DNA from: Promethearchaeota archaeon
GTDB lineage: Archaea > Asgardarchaeota > Lokiarchaeia > Sigyniarchaeales > SOKP01
Direction: 5' to 3'
Assembly (NCBI GenBank): GCA_008080765.1
Contig: SHMU01000018.1
Location: 1-35,530, forward strand
DNA: 35,530 bases
Shown here piece after piece: positions 7,856 to 15,548 of this stretch. Position numbers and translations under genes: made by a program. Position 1 is the stretch's first letter. Each line of letters opens with the position of its first letter. Under the pieces are notes generated by a model. It did not search any database, had not been told where the DNA came from, and worked only from the letters and a program-made list of their open reading frames with translations.

Positions 7856-10000
7856 TTAATATCCCTCCATATGAAATATTCTATGCTTATCCAAATTAAC
7901 CCTATGTCCTGGGGGTACAAGAAGGGTTGTTGCGGGAGCTTCTATTACAGCGGGACCATCAATACTATTGCCTGGCTTTAGTAATTCCATTTCCCATAGA
8001 GAAGCTTCATGCCATCCATTTTCCCAAAAGATTTCTCTTGCTCCTTTAGAAGCTGATTCAGAAGGTTCTTTGCTTACGAGTTTCATTTCGGGAAGTTTAG
8101 GTTTAGGTACGGGTACGATTCCCGAAGCAACCGCCTTTGTAATATGATACCCTAATTCTGGACTTTTCGTTCCTCGTCTAAAAATTTGTTCAAATAACTC
8201 ATCATATCGTTTTTTAAGTACATCTAAGTTATCCACTGAAACCACTTCAAAAGGGGATTCTATTTCCAAATCGTCCAGCATTCCTAAATATTGCATTTTT
8301 AGGGATGGTTTAAAGATCATTTCGTCTGGATCCCGTCCTTCTTTTTTAAACTCGTCGCTAATATCTTTTTTAAGTTGAGACCATGTTGCATTTAACATCA
8401 TAACAACGGCATCATTCATACTTCCATCGGGAGTGATAATAAGATCAACGGTTTTTTCATGGCGATATGAATGATCTGCGCACGCACAGCCGAAAGCCGA
8501 AAAGGCTGCGGCCCATTCTGGTATGAGGATGTCTTCAAATCTCAAATTTTTTGAATATCCCGCTACATGAAGAGGACCTCCGCCTCCGAAAGATACTAAA
8601 GTGTAATTTTCAGGGCGAAATCCCAATCCTTGTATCATTGCTTGAAGATGATTTTTCATATTGATATCGATTAAATCAAGCGCTCCCCTGGCGGTGGCAT
8701 ATGGATCGGAATTAAGTGGATTTGCAATTTGAGTTTCAATATACTCAAGGGCTCGTTCTTTTTTGAGCGGTATTTTTCCTCCCAAAAAGTAATCAGGATT
8801 AACATATCCCAATATTAAACTGCAATCGGTCATAGTAACTGTTTCCACTCCAGAATCTTCATTACAGACTCCGATTAAATGTCCGGCGCTTTCAGGTCCA
8901 AATTCTAACCTTCCAGAAATATTGTTATAGCGCACATACATTCCTGTTCCCGCACCAATAGAATCTAATGCGATCATTGGAATATTGAGAATAAATCTCC
9001 CAAGGCTTGACTCCCATTTCGTAGGGATATATCGTTTGCTTAAAATACCTACATCAAAACTAGTTCCACCTACATCAGAAGATACTAAATTCGTGAGATT
9101 ATATTTTTCGGCGAGAAATTTAGTTCCAATCATCCCTCCAATTGGTCCTGAAACCATCGTGGGAATAAGACTTTTATGATAAGGAGAGATAGTTCCTCCA
9201 TAAGATGTTAAAATTCTCAAGGGCGCTTGTATACCTTTCCCTTTAAATTGCTCTGCGATTTGTATCATCTGTGCGCGAGAGGGTTCCGCTGCATATTGTT
9301 CGATGATAAGAGCATTTAGTCTGGGTGTTTCACCTCTGATTGGATTATGTTCGCATGAAAGAATAATGGGAATATCAACTCCTCGTTTTTTCATGACTCG
9401 CTTAGCTGTTCTGGCTACTTGCTTTTCATGTCGAGGGTTCATATAGGAGCATAAGAGACATACGCAAATACTTTCCACTCCTCTGTCAATTAGCTGATAA
9501 ACTGCTGTTTCAACTTCATCTTTGTAGAGCGGGATAAGTTCTTCACCCCAAAAATTAATTCTGCCCCGAACACCCTTTATATTTTTTTGGGAAATTAAAG
9601 GTTCGGGGTGTTCATGTTCTCTTGCGTGCAATCTTCCTCCATAATCGAGCCAAATCCAGCATTGAAGAGCTCGTCCTAATCGGTGTAAATCCTCAAATCC
9701 TTTGTTAACAATGACTCCTATATTACTATTTCCCTCTCTTTCTAAAAGTCTATTTAACATAGCAGTTCCAGAATATACCAGGGCATCAACTTCTGCGCCC
9801 ACTTTATCAATAGTGATTTTCCAAGGACTAAGGCAGTCATTAATAGAGTTCATTATTCCTATAGACTCATTTTCAGGGGTGGTAATCGCTTTACCAACCG
9901 AGAAATAACCCTTTTCATCAATGATAAAAGAATCAGACATTGTTCCGCCAGTATCAAGAGCAACTGCTCGTGGTTTTATTGAAGTTTCGATTTTTGACAT
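7856..10000 (-). CDS. acxA: Acetone carboxylase beta subunit (HyuA family)
   Basis: HyuA-family, actin/Hsp70-like ATP-binding subunit of 714 residues (bacterial AcxA is about 717). It activates the ketone and bicarbonate by phosphorylation. The phosphate-1 loop is DTGGTMSDSF near residues 16-25. Further Acx-type blocks are YAAEPSRAQM, SDVGGTSFDVG, DSIGAGTGMYVR, YVNPDYFLGG, SFGGGGPLHVAGY and AAFSAFGCACADHSYR. These track acetone carboxylase beta more closely than hydantoinase or oxoprolinase. The first gene of the operon, it has an ATG without Shine-Dalgarno and a poly-A/T leader, so it is probably leaderless. A perfect AT-only dyad lies 38-67 bases upstream. It suggests that the host grows on acetone or disposes of it as acetoacetate; no CoA ligase or transferase for acetoacetate is visible nearby. 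Confidence 0.87.
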   Translation of the reverse strand: MSKIETSIKPRAVALDTGGTMSDSFIIDEKGYFSVGKAITTPENESIGIMNSINDCLSPWKITIDKVGAEVDALVYSGTAMLNRLLEREGNSNIGVIVNKGFEDLHRLGRALQCWIWLDYGGRLHAREHEHPEPLISQKNIKGVRGRINFWGEELIPLYKDEVETAVYQLIDRGVESICVCLLCSYMNPRHEKQVARTAKRVMKKRGVDIPIILSCEHNPIRGETPRLNALIIEQYAAEPSRAQMIQIAEQFKGKGIQAPLRILTSYGGTISPYHKSLIPTMVSGPIGGMIGTKFLAEKYNLTNLVSSDVGGTSFDVGILSKRYIPTKWESSLGRFILNIPMIALDSIGAGTGMYVRYNNISGRLEFGPESAGHLIGVCNEDSGVETVTMTDCSLILGYVNPDYFLGGKIPLKKERALEYIETQIANPLNSDPYATARGALDLIDINMKNHLQAMIQGLGFRPENYTLVSFGGGGPLHVAGYSKNLRFEDILIPEWAAAFSAFGCACADHSYRHEKTVDLIITPDGSMNDAVVMMLNATWSQLKKDISDEFKKEGRDPDEMIFKPSLKMQYLGMLDDLEIESPFEVVSVDNLDVLKKRYDELFEQIFRRGTKSPELGYHITKAVASGIVPVPKPKLPEMKLVSKEPSESASKGAREIFWENGWHEASLWEMELLKPGNSIDGPAVIEAPATTLLVPPGHRVNLDKHRIFHMEGY

Positions 10001-10037
10001 AATTTTTTTGTATTTTTTGTTTTACTAATAAATTCTG

Positions 10038-10067
10038 AAAATTTAAAATTCAAAAATTTTAAATTTT
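10038..10067 (-). promoter_or_regulatory. AT dyad in the acx promoter
   Basis: AAAATTTAAAATT (10038-10050) and its exact reverse complement (10055-10067) are separated by four bases, 38-67 bases before the acxA start. TATA-like TTTAAA lies within it. It could be an operator over the TATA box, or just a chance dyad in A/T-only DNA. Confidence 0.35.
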
Positions 10068-10200
10068 TCAATAATTCATTATTTTATTTTTTTAATTTAA
10101 ATATTTTTAGCTTTGAGAAATTCCATTAGTTTCTATGATATACTATTAATTCTTTTCAAATTATTAGAAGTAGAAAGAAAAATTTAAAAAAAAAGTTAAG

Positions 10201-10357
10201 TTGGTTTTAATGGATTATTTGAAGAATCTAATATAGATTCTATTTTGGTTTATAACCAATTGCAGCAAAGATAGTAAAAGCGCATTGCTTTAAAAAGCGA
10301 TGAGCTGTGAGAAGTTAGTTTAATTGTGAGGAGACAATTTATGATTTCCTTAAAGAG
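10201..10357 (+). ncRNA. Candidate structured RNA or mobile repeat, copy B
   Basis: This ORF-free block lies between acxA and the HAAS gene. Bases 10272-10357 are the gap-free partner of copy A (about 61 of 86 identical). The central hairpin CATTGCTTT/AAAGCGATG keeps pairing with compensating changes and one G-T wobble. Upstream, TTGGTT (10201-10206) can close with AACCAA (10254-10259) around an inner perfect hairpin AGAATCTA-ATA-TAGATTCT, so a paired region precedes the conserved core as in copy A. If read on the minus strand it would sit between two tandem genes, downstream of HAAS and upstream of acxA, so a leader role for acx cannot be excluded. Copy A, however, has no gene in the equivalent position. 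Confidence 0.5.
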
Positions 10358-10450
10358 CCGTTGTTTTTCCGTATACTAAAGTAAATTTTGATAAATAAGA
10401 ACTGGTTCAATATCCTAAATTAAGAAAAAAATATATAGTAAAATAATTAA

Positions 10451-10520
10451 GAAGTAAGAGAAAAAATAAGAAAAAAAAGAAGAGAAAAAATAAGAAAAAA
10501 AAGAAGAGAAAAAATAAAAA
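10451..10520 (-). terminator. 24-base tandem repeat forming a T-rich terminator
   Basis: A purine-only tract repeats with a 24-base period (GAAGAGAAAAAATAAGAAAA then AAAA) for about 2.7 copies. On the minus strand it is a series of T6-T8 runs directly after the HAAS gene stop, as expected for an archaeal transcription terminator. The repeat could vary in copy number between strains. Confidence 0.5.
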
Positions 10521-11552
10521 TTAACCTTTATACTTCTCCAGCTTTATGATCTCATAGATATTACTGGCAATTGTCGCTATCATGACTATTGTTAATATTA
10601 ACATTGAAAATCCTATACTTTCTATTAAGATCTCGGGAAGATCAGAAGCAATAAACTTTGAACCCTCCCAGTATACTACGGGGAATAACTCTGGATTTAA
10701 AAACAAAGTAATGAACAAAGGTACCGCTACTATCTTTAAAATGATGGTTATTCCATGGATAATCTGGTGGATTAACACTCGTCTGTTTCCTAAAAATCCG
10801 CGAATCAGTGTTGTAATGGCATCAATGAGTATTAGAATACCAAAAAGAAACAAAATTACTCGGAATTCATATTCCATCACGGAAAAAAAGCCGGGTATTG
10901 CTTGGGTAATAAGTATCATCGCAATCACCATACTAATCGCACCTCCGATATATTTTTCAATCGGTTTCACAAATGGTTTAAGCTGCTCTCCAGTTTTAGG
11001 TGAGACGGGTAATCCTAATGCCTCACCCTTCTTTTTTTCTTTCTCTTTTTGTTCTTGCTCTGCTTTAGATCTGAAATCTTCGGGAAAATATCCTTCCATC
11101 GATAATCCTACAAAGATCAAGCTAATAATCAAGAATGCAGAGGAGAAAGCTGTCCAATATTGTATAATATTTGCAGCATCTTCAAAATTGCCTGTAAAGA
11201 CATTAAAAAGTATGGAAAATGTGATCACTGCAGCAAGAATCGGAAACACAATCATTAATACTTTCTTGTAAATAGGCCAGAGTTCTTTGCTAATATATAC
11301 ATGAGGCGTTCCACGTCGTTTATATTCCTTGGCGATGCTACTGGGGCTTCCTAAATGAGCGACTGCTAAGCGAGCAGATTGTGGTGTTGGACCATCCACA
11401 TCTGATAATTCTTCGGCCTTATTCCTTAGATGGTCTTCTAATTCTTCTAAAATGCTATTAAGCTCTTCCTTATCCTCCTTCAACCATTCAGGCAGCTTTT
11501 CCTTAACTTTATCTAAATATTCTTCAAAAATCTGTTCTACTTCATTAATCAT
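10521..11552 (-). CDS. HAAS/DUF1700-like multi-pass membrane protein
   Basis: A membrane protein of 343 residues with an N-terminal cytosolic helical HAAS-type domain (FEEYLDKVKEKLPEW through LGSPSSIAKEY, about residues 1-85). About six hydrophobic segments follow, with a highly charged Lys/Glu loop near the middle (QEQKEKEKKKGE). HAAS/DUF1700 proteins are typically encoded next to a PadR regulator, as here. An ATG exists seven codons upstream inside padR, but a strong GGAGG (minus strand, 11563-11567) lies just before the ATG at 11552, so I start there. That leaves one base after the padR stop and implies translational coupling. The role is unknown beyond a membrane module controlled by PadR. 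Confidence 0.75.
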   Translation of the reverse strand: MINEVEQIFEEYLDKVKEKLPEWLKEDKEELNSILEELEDHLRNKAEELSDVDGPTPQSARLAVAHLGSPSSIAKEYKRRGTPHVYISKELWPIYKKVLMIVFPILAAVITFSILFNVFTGNFEDAANIIQYWTAFSSAFLIISLIFVGLSMEGYFPEDFRSKAEQEQKEKEKKKGEALGLPVSPKTGEQLKPFVKPIEKYIGGAISMVIAMILITQAIPGFFSVMEYEFRVILFLFGILILIDAITTLIRGFLGNRRVLIHQIIHGITIILKIVAVPLFITLFLNPELFPVVYWEGSKFIASDLPEILIESIGFSMLILTIVMIATIASNIYEIIKLEKYKG

Positions 11553-11553
11553 T

Positions 11554-12087
11554 TTATTCTTTCCTCCTTTCATTTAATTCTTGTTCAATATTATAACCAC
11601 AAACTGCGCAAAAACGTTTTTCTTCTGCTGATAAATCAATCTTATTTGCACACATAGGACAATACAGATAACTGTTTTTTAGCTCTACTTTAATATCAAC
11701 TAATAGAGAGATTGCTTTTGTAAGTTTTGAATAATAACCCGTCAAATAATTTAAGATTTTCTTACCATTTTCAGTCAAAAAGTAATATTTCCTGCGCCTT
11801 CCCGTGGTTTGTTTTTGTGAGTGTATGATTTCATCGCGCTCTAAATTCTTTAGAAGAGGGTATAAGGTACCTTCTTCTATAATGAGCATCTCTTCGGTCT
11901 CTTCCTCTAATACTTTGAGAATTTTATATCCATAAATTCCCTTCTCTTCATAGCTATTGATGATCGAGAGAACACATAAGGTACTAATGCCTCGATTAAT
12001 TTCTGATTCGAACTTCTCGAGAAATTCCCTAAATTTGGGAGAAGCAATATCCGCATCGGGTCGTAATTCCTTGACTCGTTTTATCAT
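11554..12087 (-). CDS. PadR-type regulator with C-terminal zinc ribbon
   Basis: A transcription regulator of 177 residues. The winged helix has the PadR signature: LCVLSIINSYEEKGIYGYKILK, then EGTLYPLLKNLERDEII and TGRRRKYYFLTENGKK. After a dimerisation helix, the C-terminus adds a zinc ribbon with CPMC near 143 and CAVC near 159, which is not part of classical PadR proteins. It probably represses its own two-gene operon: a regular array of ATAGTAT-type heptamers begins at the TATA box just upstream. The ATG is about 33 bases from the TATA centre, so the leader is only a few bases long. The signal sensed is unknown; the zinc ribbon could be structural or a sensor. Confidence 0.85.
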   Translation of the reverse strand: MIKRVKELRPDADIASPKFREFLEKFESEINRGISTLCVLSIINSYEEKGIYGYKILKVLEEETEEMLIIEEGTLYPLLKNLERDEIIHSQKQTTGRRRKYYFLTENGKKILNYLTGYYSKLTKAISLLVDIKVELKNSYLYCPMCANKIDLSAEEKRFCAVCGYNIEQELNERRKE

Positions 12088-12115
12088 GGGTATTTTATCA
12101 CTTTTTTTAAGTTTT

Positions 12116-12126
12116 AATTATATATA
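12116..12126 (-). promoter_or_regulatory. TATA box of the padR operon
   Basis: The minus strand reads TATATATAATT about 30-38 bases before the padR ATG, the right distance for a nearly leaderless archaeal transcript. The first operator heptamer overlaps its upstream edge. Confidence 0.5.
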
Positions 12127-12201
12127 GTATTAATGCCATACTATTTTTCTAATGGTATGGTTACTAATACTATGTCTCATATAGTATTTAAATCTTACTA
12201 T
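12124..12201. promoter_or_regulatory. Array of six heptamer operators upstream of padR
   Basis: ATAGTAT (12124), ATACTAT (12138), ATGGTAT (12152), ATACTAT (12167), ATAGTAT (12181) and TTACTAT (12195) follow each other every 14-15 bases with alternating orientation. They form three inverted pairs. The first abuts the TATA box. Likely PadR dimers bind side by side and block TBP/TFB. Confidence 0.6.
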
Positions 12202-12284
12202 TCTAAATAAAAAGATTTTGAAAACGTTTTATTGAAGGTATACTTTTTTCAGTGAAATTATAACACGATTTATGTTTTCCTTTT

Positions 12285-13457
12285 TTATGATTTTCCATTA
12301 TAAACTTCTTTATTGTGCTTTTGAGATTGTATCTGCTTTACTTTTTTATAGATCAAATAAATTATTAACCCTATTATAAATCCAACAGTGATATTAATAA
12401 AGAAGCATAGTAATGCAGAAATTATAAGGATTGGAAGGATTTTAAGGTTAACTTTGGATACTGAAATTTTACCAAGCGTGAATGCGGTATACAAAAGCAT
12501 CGCCGCAAGAATTCCTTGTGGAAAAGATTCAAATATGTTAAAAAGTAAATCTGAAAGAAATAGCCCTAATATTACCTCAATTATTCCTTCGATAATCATC
12601 GACCCCCCAGTACGCGCTCCAAACGCATACTGAGCAGCAAGTCCTCCCGAACCATGGCATAAGGGCATCCCTCCAAAGAAGGGAGAGATAATATTTATGA
12701 TACCCATATTAGACGCCAAATTATTTGCATTTATTGGAATTTCTTGATCAGGATATAGCTTTTTAATAAGCGAAATGGTTGCAATCATAACATTGGTTAA
12801 GGTTAAGAGGATTTGACCTATTCCCGCTGTTAACATCCCTATTAATATATTTTCTAATGAAGGAAGATAAAATGTGAATGAGGGAATAGTTAAGTATAAC
12901 ATATCTGCAGTTATAACCCCATTATATATCAATACAAAAATTCCCAATACCACTAAAATAACTGCGGTGGGAATTTTTTCAAATCGAAAAAAAGCCAAAA
13001 TAAGAATTAATGCAATAATACCAAAAATAATATCCTCTAAAAACATCTCAAAAGCACTCCATCCCAAAATAAGTGCTAAGCCTAATTGAATCCCTCTTAC
13101 TGAAACATCGGGGATCTTCTTGCTTAATTTATTTAAGATTCTTGTTGAGCCCAATATTCCCCAAATTATTCCGGTCGCAAAACCAGTAGATATGACTTTA
13201 TTTGCTGACCATTTTTCTGATAAAGCAATCGAACCAATCGTTTTTTGAGGTTGAACGGGTAAGGGAAGATTGTATCGAATACCCAAAAAGATATTGGTGG
13301 CCCCCAAACAGAGAAATATGCCTGCAGGATTCAATTTCACTATTGAAATATATCCTATAATAAAAGGCACGAGGGTTCCCCAATCCCCAAAAGCACCACC
13401 TAATTCGTTTAAAGAAAATTTCCTTTTAATTTTTTTTTTTATCGGTGAAGTTTCCAA
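12285..13457 (-). CDS. MOT1-family molybdate/sulfate transporter
   Basis: An integral membrane transporter of 390 residues with about 10-12 hydrophobic segments. It carries the two MOT1 signatures: ELGGAFGDWGTLVPF near the N-terminus with PLPVQPQKTIGSIALS after it, and PFFGGMPLCHGSGGLAAQY followed by FGARTGG in the middle. MOT1 proteins are high-affinity molybdate carriers distantly related to SulP but without a STAS domain; none is present here. The start is TTG at 13455-13457, since no ATG occurs before the first signature. It stands alone, divergent from the rhomboid gene. Molybdate would supply molybdo- or, if tungstate is carried, tungsto-enzymes; the ion cannot be decided from sequence. 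Confidence 0.83.
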   Translation of the reverse strand: METSPIKKKIKRKFSLNELGGAFGDWGTLVPFIIGYISIVKLNPAGIFLCLGATNIFLGIRYNLPLPVQPQKTIGSIALSEKWSANKVISTGFATGIIWGILGSTRILNKLSKKIPDVSVRGIQLGLALILGWSAFEMFLEDIIFGIIALILILAFFRFEKIPTAVILVVLGIFVLIYNGVITADMLYLTIPSFTFYLPSLENILIGMLTAGIGQILLTLTNVMIATISLIKKLYPDQEIPINANNLASNMGIINIISPFFGGMPLCHGSGGLAAQYAFGARTGGSMIIEGIIEVILGLFLSDLLFNIFESFPQGILAAMLLYTAFTLGKISVSKVNLKILPILIISALLCFFINITVGFIIGLIIYLIYKKVKQIQSQKHNKEVYNGKS

Positions 13458-13775
13458 AGTAATTTATTCTCTACATTGTGAATTATAATTAATTACTCAG
13501 ATTAGGTAAAATATCCTAATTCTTAAAATCTCATTGTTTTAAATTATAAATAGTAAAAATGTTTGATTTTACTCTTAATTTGAAATATTTCCATGTTTTT
13601 AAAATCTCAGAATTGAGAGTTTTCAAATCAATAGGTTTATTAATTAGGGCATAAAATCATTTTGTTTTGCCTTGATAAAAATCGTAATTCTTTTTAAAAG
13701 AAAGATTTTAATACCTATATCTATTTAAATCTCATATAATTAATTATATAATAAAGTGTTCTAAAGGTTATTAGA
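13458..13775. other. Divergent promoter region
   Basis: This AT-rich spacer separates the transporter and rhomboid genes. CATATAATTAATTATATAAT at about 13734-13753 is a likely TATA region for the rhomboid gene, and AAAGGTT lies just before its ATG. A weak dyad GGCATAAAA/TTTTGCC occurs near 13650. No ORF is supported. Confidence 0.4.
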
Positions 13776-14435
13776 ATGGTCATAGAAGTTCAGAATGATA
13801 GAATACCGTTTTCCAAACAGTACGTAGCTTTAGCAATTCTTGCTCTGAATATCATCGTATATATTCTTCAATATTTAGATCCCGCAGGAAATATGCTGTT
13901 AGATGGTTTTGCATTTACTCCCGCTGAATTTTTTGCAGGGAAAGAATGGTGGACATTATTTACTTCAATGTTCATGCACGCAAACCCTCTCCATATTATC
14001 ATGAACATGTGGTTTTTCTACGTGGTAGCAGACAATTGCGAATATACAATGGGACATACTTGGTTTTTGATTACATACATTTTTTCTGGAATTGTAGGTA
14101 CATTATTACATGGATTAACAGCGTTCATTATATCTCCATTTTATGATATTCCCACATTGGGAGCTTCTGGAGCGATCTATGGATTAATTGCTGTATATTC
14201 GATCCTTTTTCCAAATATTACTCTACAAATTGTAACGCGCAGAATCCCTTATCGTATCAAAGCACGCAACTTCGGAATTATATACTTTCTCACAGAAATA
14301 ATGTATGGAATTGCCTCATTTACAGTCATTTCCAGTAACACAGCTCATTTTGCACATATAGGAGGTTTTATTGCAGGTGCTTTATTTGCTGTTGTATTTA
14401 AAATAGTAAAGAGAAAAGGTACTTCTCAAAAATAA
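13776..14435 (+). CDS. Rhomboid intramembrane serine protease
   Basis: A six-helix membrane protease of 219 residues. Family marks are present in order: a WW-like start of the L1 loop (KEWWTLFTSMFMH), HIIMNMWFF in the second helix, catalytic S131 in GASGAIYG and catalytic H194 in AHIGGFIAG, with the GxxxG-type packing glycines. The active site is therefore complete. Rhomboids cleave transmembrane helices of substrate proteins within the membrane; the substrate is unknown. It has a short basic C-terminal tail and no extra domain. The start ATG is preceded by AAAGGTT. A T-rich tract follows the stop. Confidence 0.9.
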   Translation: MVIEVQNDRIPFSKQYVALAILALNIIVYILQYLDPAGNMLLDGFAFTPAEFFAGKEWWTLFTSMFMHANPLHIIMNMWFFYVVADNCEYTMGHTWFLITYIFSGIVGTLLHGLTAFIISPFYDIPTLGASGAIYGLIAVYSILFPNITLQIVTRRIPYRIKARNFGIIYFLTEIMYGIASFTVISSNTAHFAHIGGFIAGALFAVVFKIVKRKGTSQK

Positions 14436-14439
14436 TTTT

Positions 14440-14470
14440 TGCCCTCTTTTTTTTAATTTTTTTTTATAAG
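14440..14470 (+). terminator. T-rich terminator after rhomboid gene
   Basis: Immediately after the stop there are two long T runs separated by AA, within TTTTTTTTTAATTTTTTTTT, which suits archaeal factor-independent termination. Confidence 0.5.
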
Positions 14471-14544
14471 GTAGCAAAATAATCTCAGTAACCGAGCTGT
14501 AACTTCAAGATAGGCGACAAAAACTACAAAAAGTTAAAAAAGCA

Positions 14545-14890
14545 TGATGATCAATTATATATTGATGAAGCGAGAAACTTACTCCGAGGATTACGATACA
14601 GTTAGGCTCTCCTATCCGCTTGAGTTGGATAATAAATGCTTCGTCTGCGGAAACGATGTAAAATATCAATATTCAGACGACGGCAAGCTCGTCCACACGC
14701 TAAAAGAGATGTAAATCAAGTGGTAAATCTCTATTCTTGCTCCAATAAAAATTGCGCGATGAGCAAGATCGTGTTCAATCAAAGCCCCCGTTTTGATTAT
14801 AGTGACCGTCATTTTGGAGCAGATGTGTTTAGGTTTATATCCAATGAGTTCTTACTTTTCAGCGCAAAGCCAAGCCAAATAATTAAAAAT
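14545..14890 (+). pseudogene. Frameshifted, truncated transposase N-terminus
   Basis: Two overlapping frames join into one transposase-like N-terminal domain. The first (14545-14715) reads through TVRLSYPLELDNKCFVCGND to GKLVHTLK. The second continues from about 14706 with RDVNQVVNLYSCSNKNCAMS and then FDYSDRHFGADVFRFI, EFLLFSAKPSQI. One frameshift near 14705 splits them, and the DDE catalytic part is missing. Paired cysteines (CFVC, CSNKNC) suggest a zinc-binding head. From memory this resembles an N-terminal region seen in archaeal DDE-type transposases of unclassified ISs; I cannot name the IS. No terminal repeats were found around it. Confidence 0.6.
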
Positions 14891-14943
14891 ACTCCCATTT
14901 CGACAAATTATTGGCGTTTTTTCCTTTATATATACTTCTTATT

Positions 14944-15180
14944 TTAATTTACAATTTCCCTTGAACGCATAATGGGATCTAATTGGTTGGTAATGATGAT
15001 GGCCATCAAAATGAAAAAATCTACTTCGCTTAGCTCGCCCCCAATGGTGAATTTGTAATCATTTCTTAATGTTGCTTGTTCGTCTGACGACAATGATATG
15101 TATGCCGTTCTTAATGTCATAGCTATACTAAAGAATATTTCTATGTTCAAAAATATAAATAGTTTGCGCAAATTGCCCAA
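14944..15180 (-). CDS. Doubtful small protein
   Basis: A frame of 78 codons, or 58 if started at the second Met (MTLRTAYISL), with a hydrophobic stretch near the middle of the shorter version (VDFFILMAIIITNQ). No family is recognised. It sits right after the transposase relic and could be a fragment of that element or chance coding. It is listed because it would otherwise be an unexplained 240-base gap. Confidence 0.25.
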   Translation of the reverse strand: MGNLRKLFIFLNIEIFFSIAMTLRTAYISLSSDEQATLRNDYKFTIGGELSEVDFFILMAIIITNQLDPIMRSREIVN

Positions 15181-15548
15181 CTTAAATAATTTAAGATTTT
15201 AAAAACAAAAATATATTTGAAAATTGATTAACTTCATTTGCAATAGAACTGGATTATAATATAGAGAGGATTTCACAAATATACTTTTTCTTGCAATGAT
15301 ATGTAAAACAGAGAACTAAATTGTTTAGAATATGGAAAAATAAATGAATAAATTACTAAATTCATATACTTTGATCCTTTTAATATGATCTAAGAAATTA
15401 TTTCATATTAGAAAAACACAAAAATCTCCTAAATATTGAAAACTCCTAAACCCATTATAAAAACTTAATGCGCCATAATGCGGAATTTTCGTTGTTTTTA
15501 AATATTTACGGTTAGAAATTTAAATATTTCTTCAGTTGTGGAAAAGAA
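15181..15548. other. Intergenic region with promoter of the AAA+/VWA pair
   Basis: No ORF is supported. AAATTTAAATATTT at 15516-15529 is a plausible TATA box 20-33 bases before the AAA+ gene start. The rest is AT-rich without recognisable repeats. Confidence 0.4.

Noticed and set aside
10582-11271. Plus-strand frame of 229 codons opposite the HAAS gene
   Set aside because: The minus-strand gene has coherent membrane helices, a ribosome site and a PadR partner; the plus frame is its antisense image.
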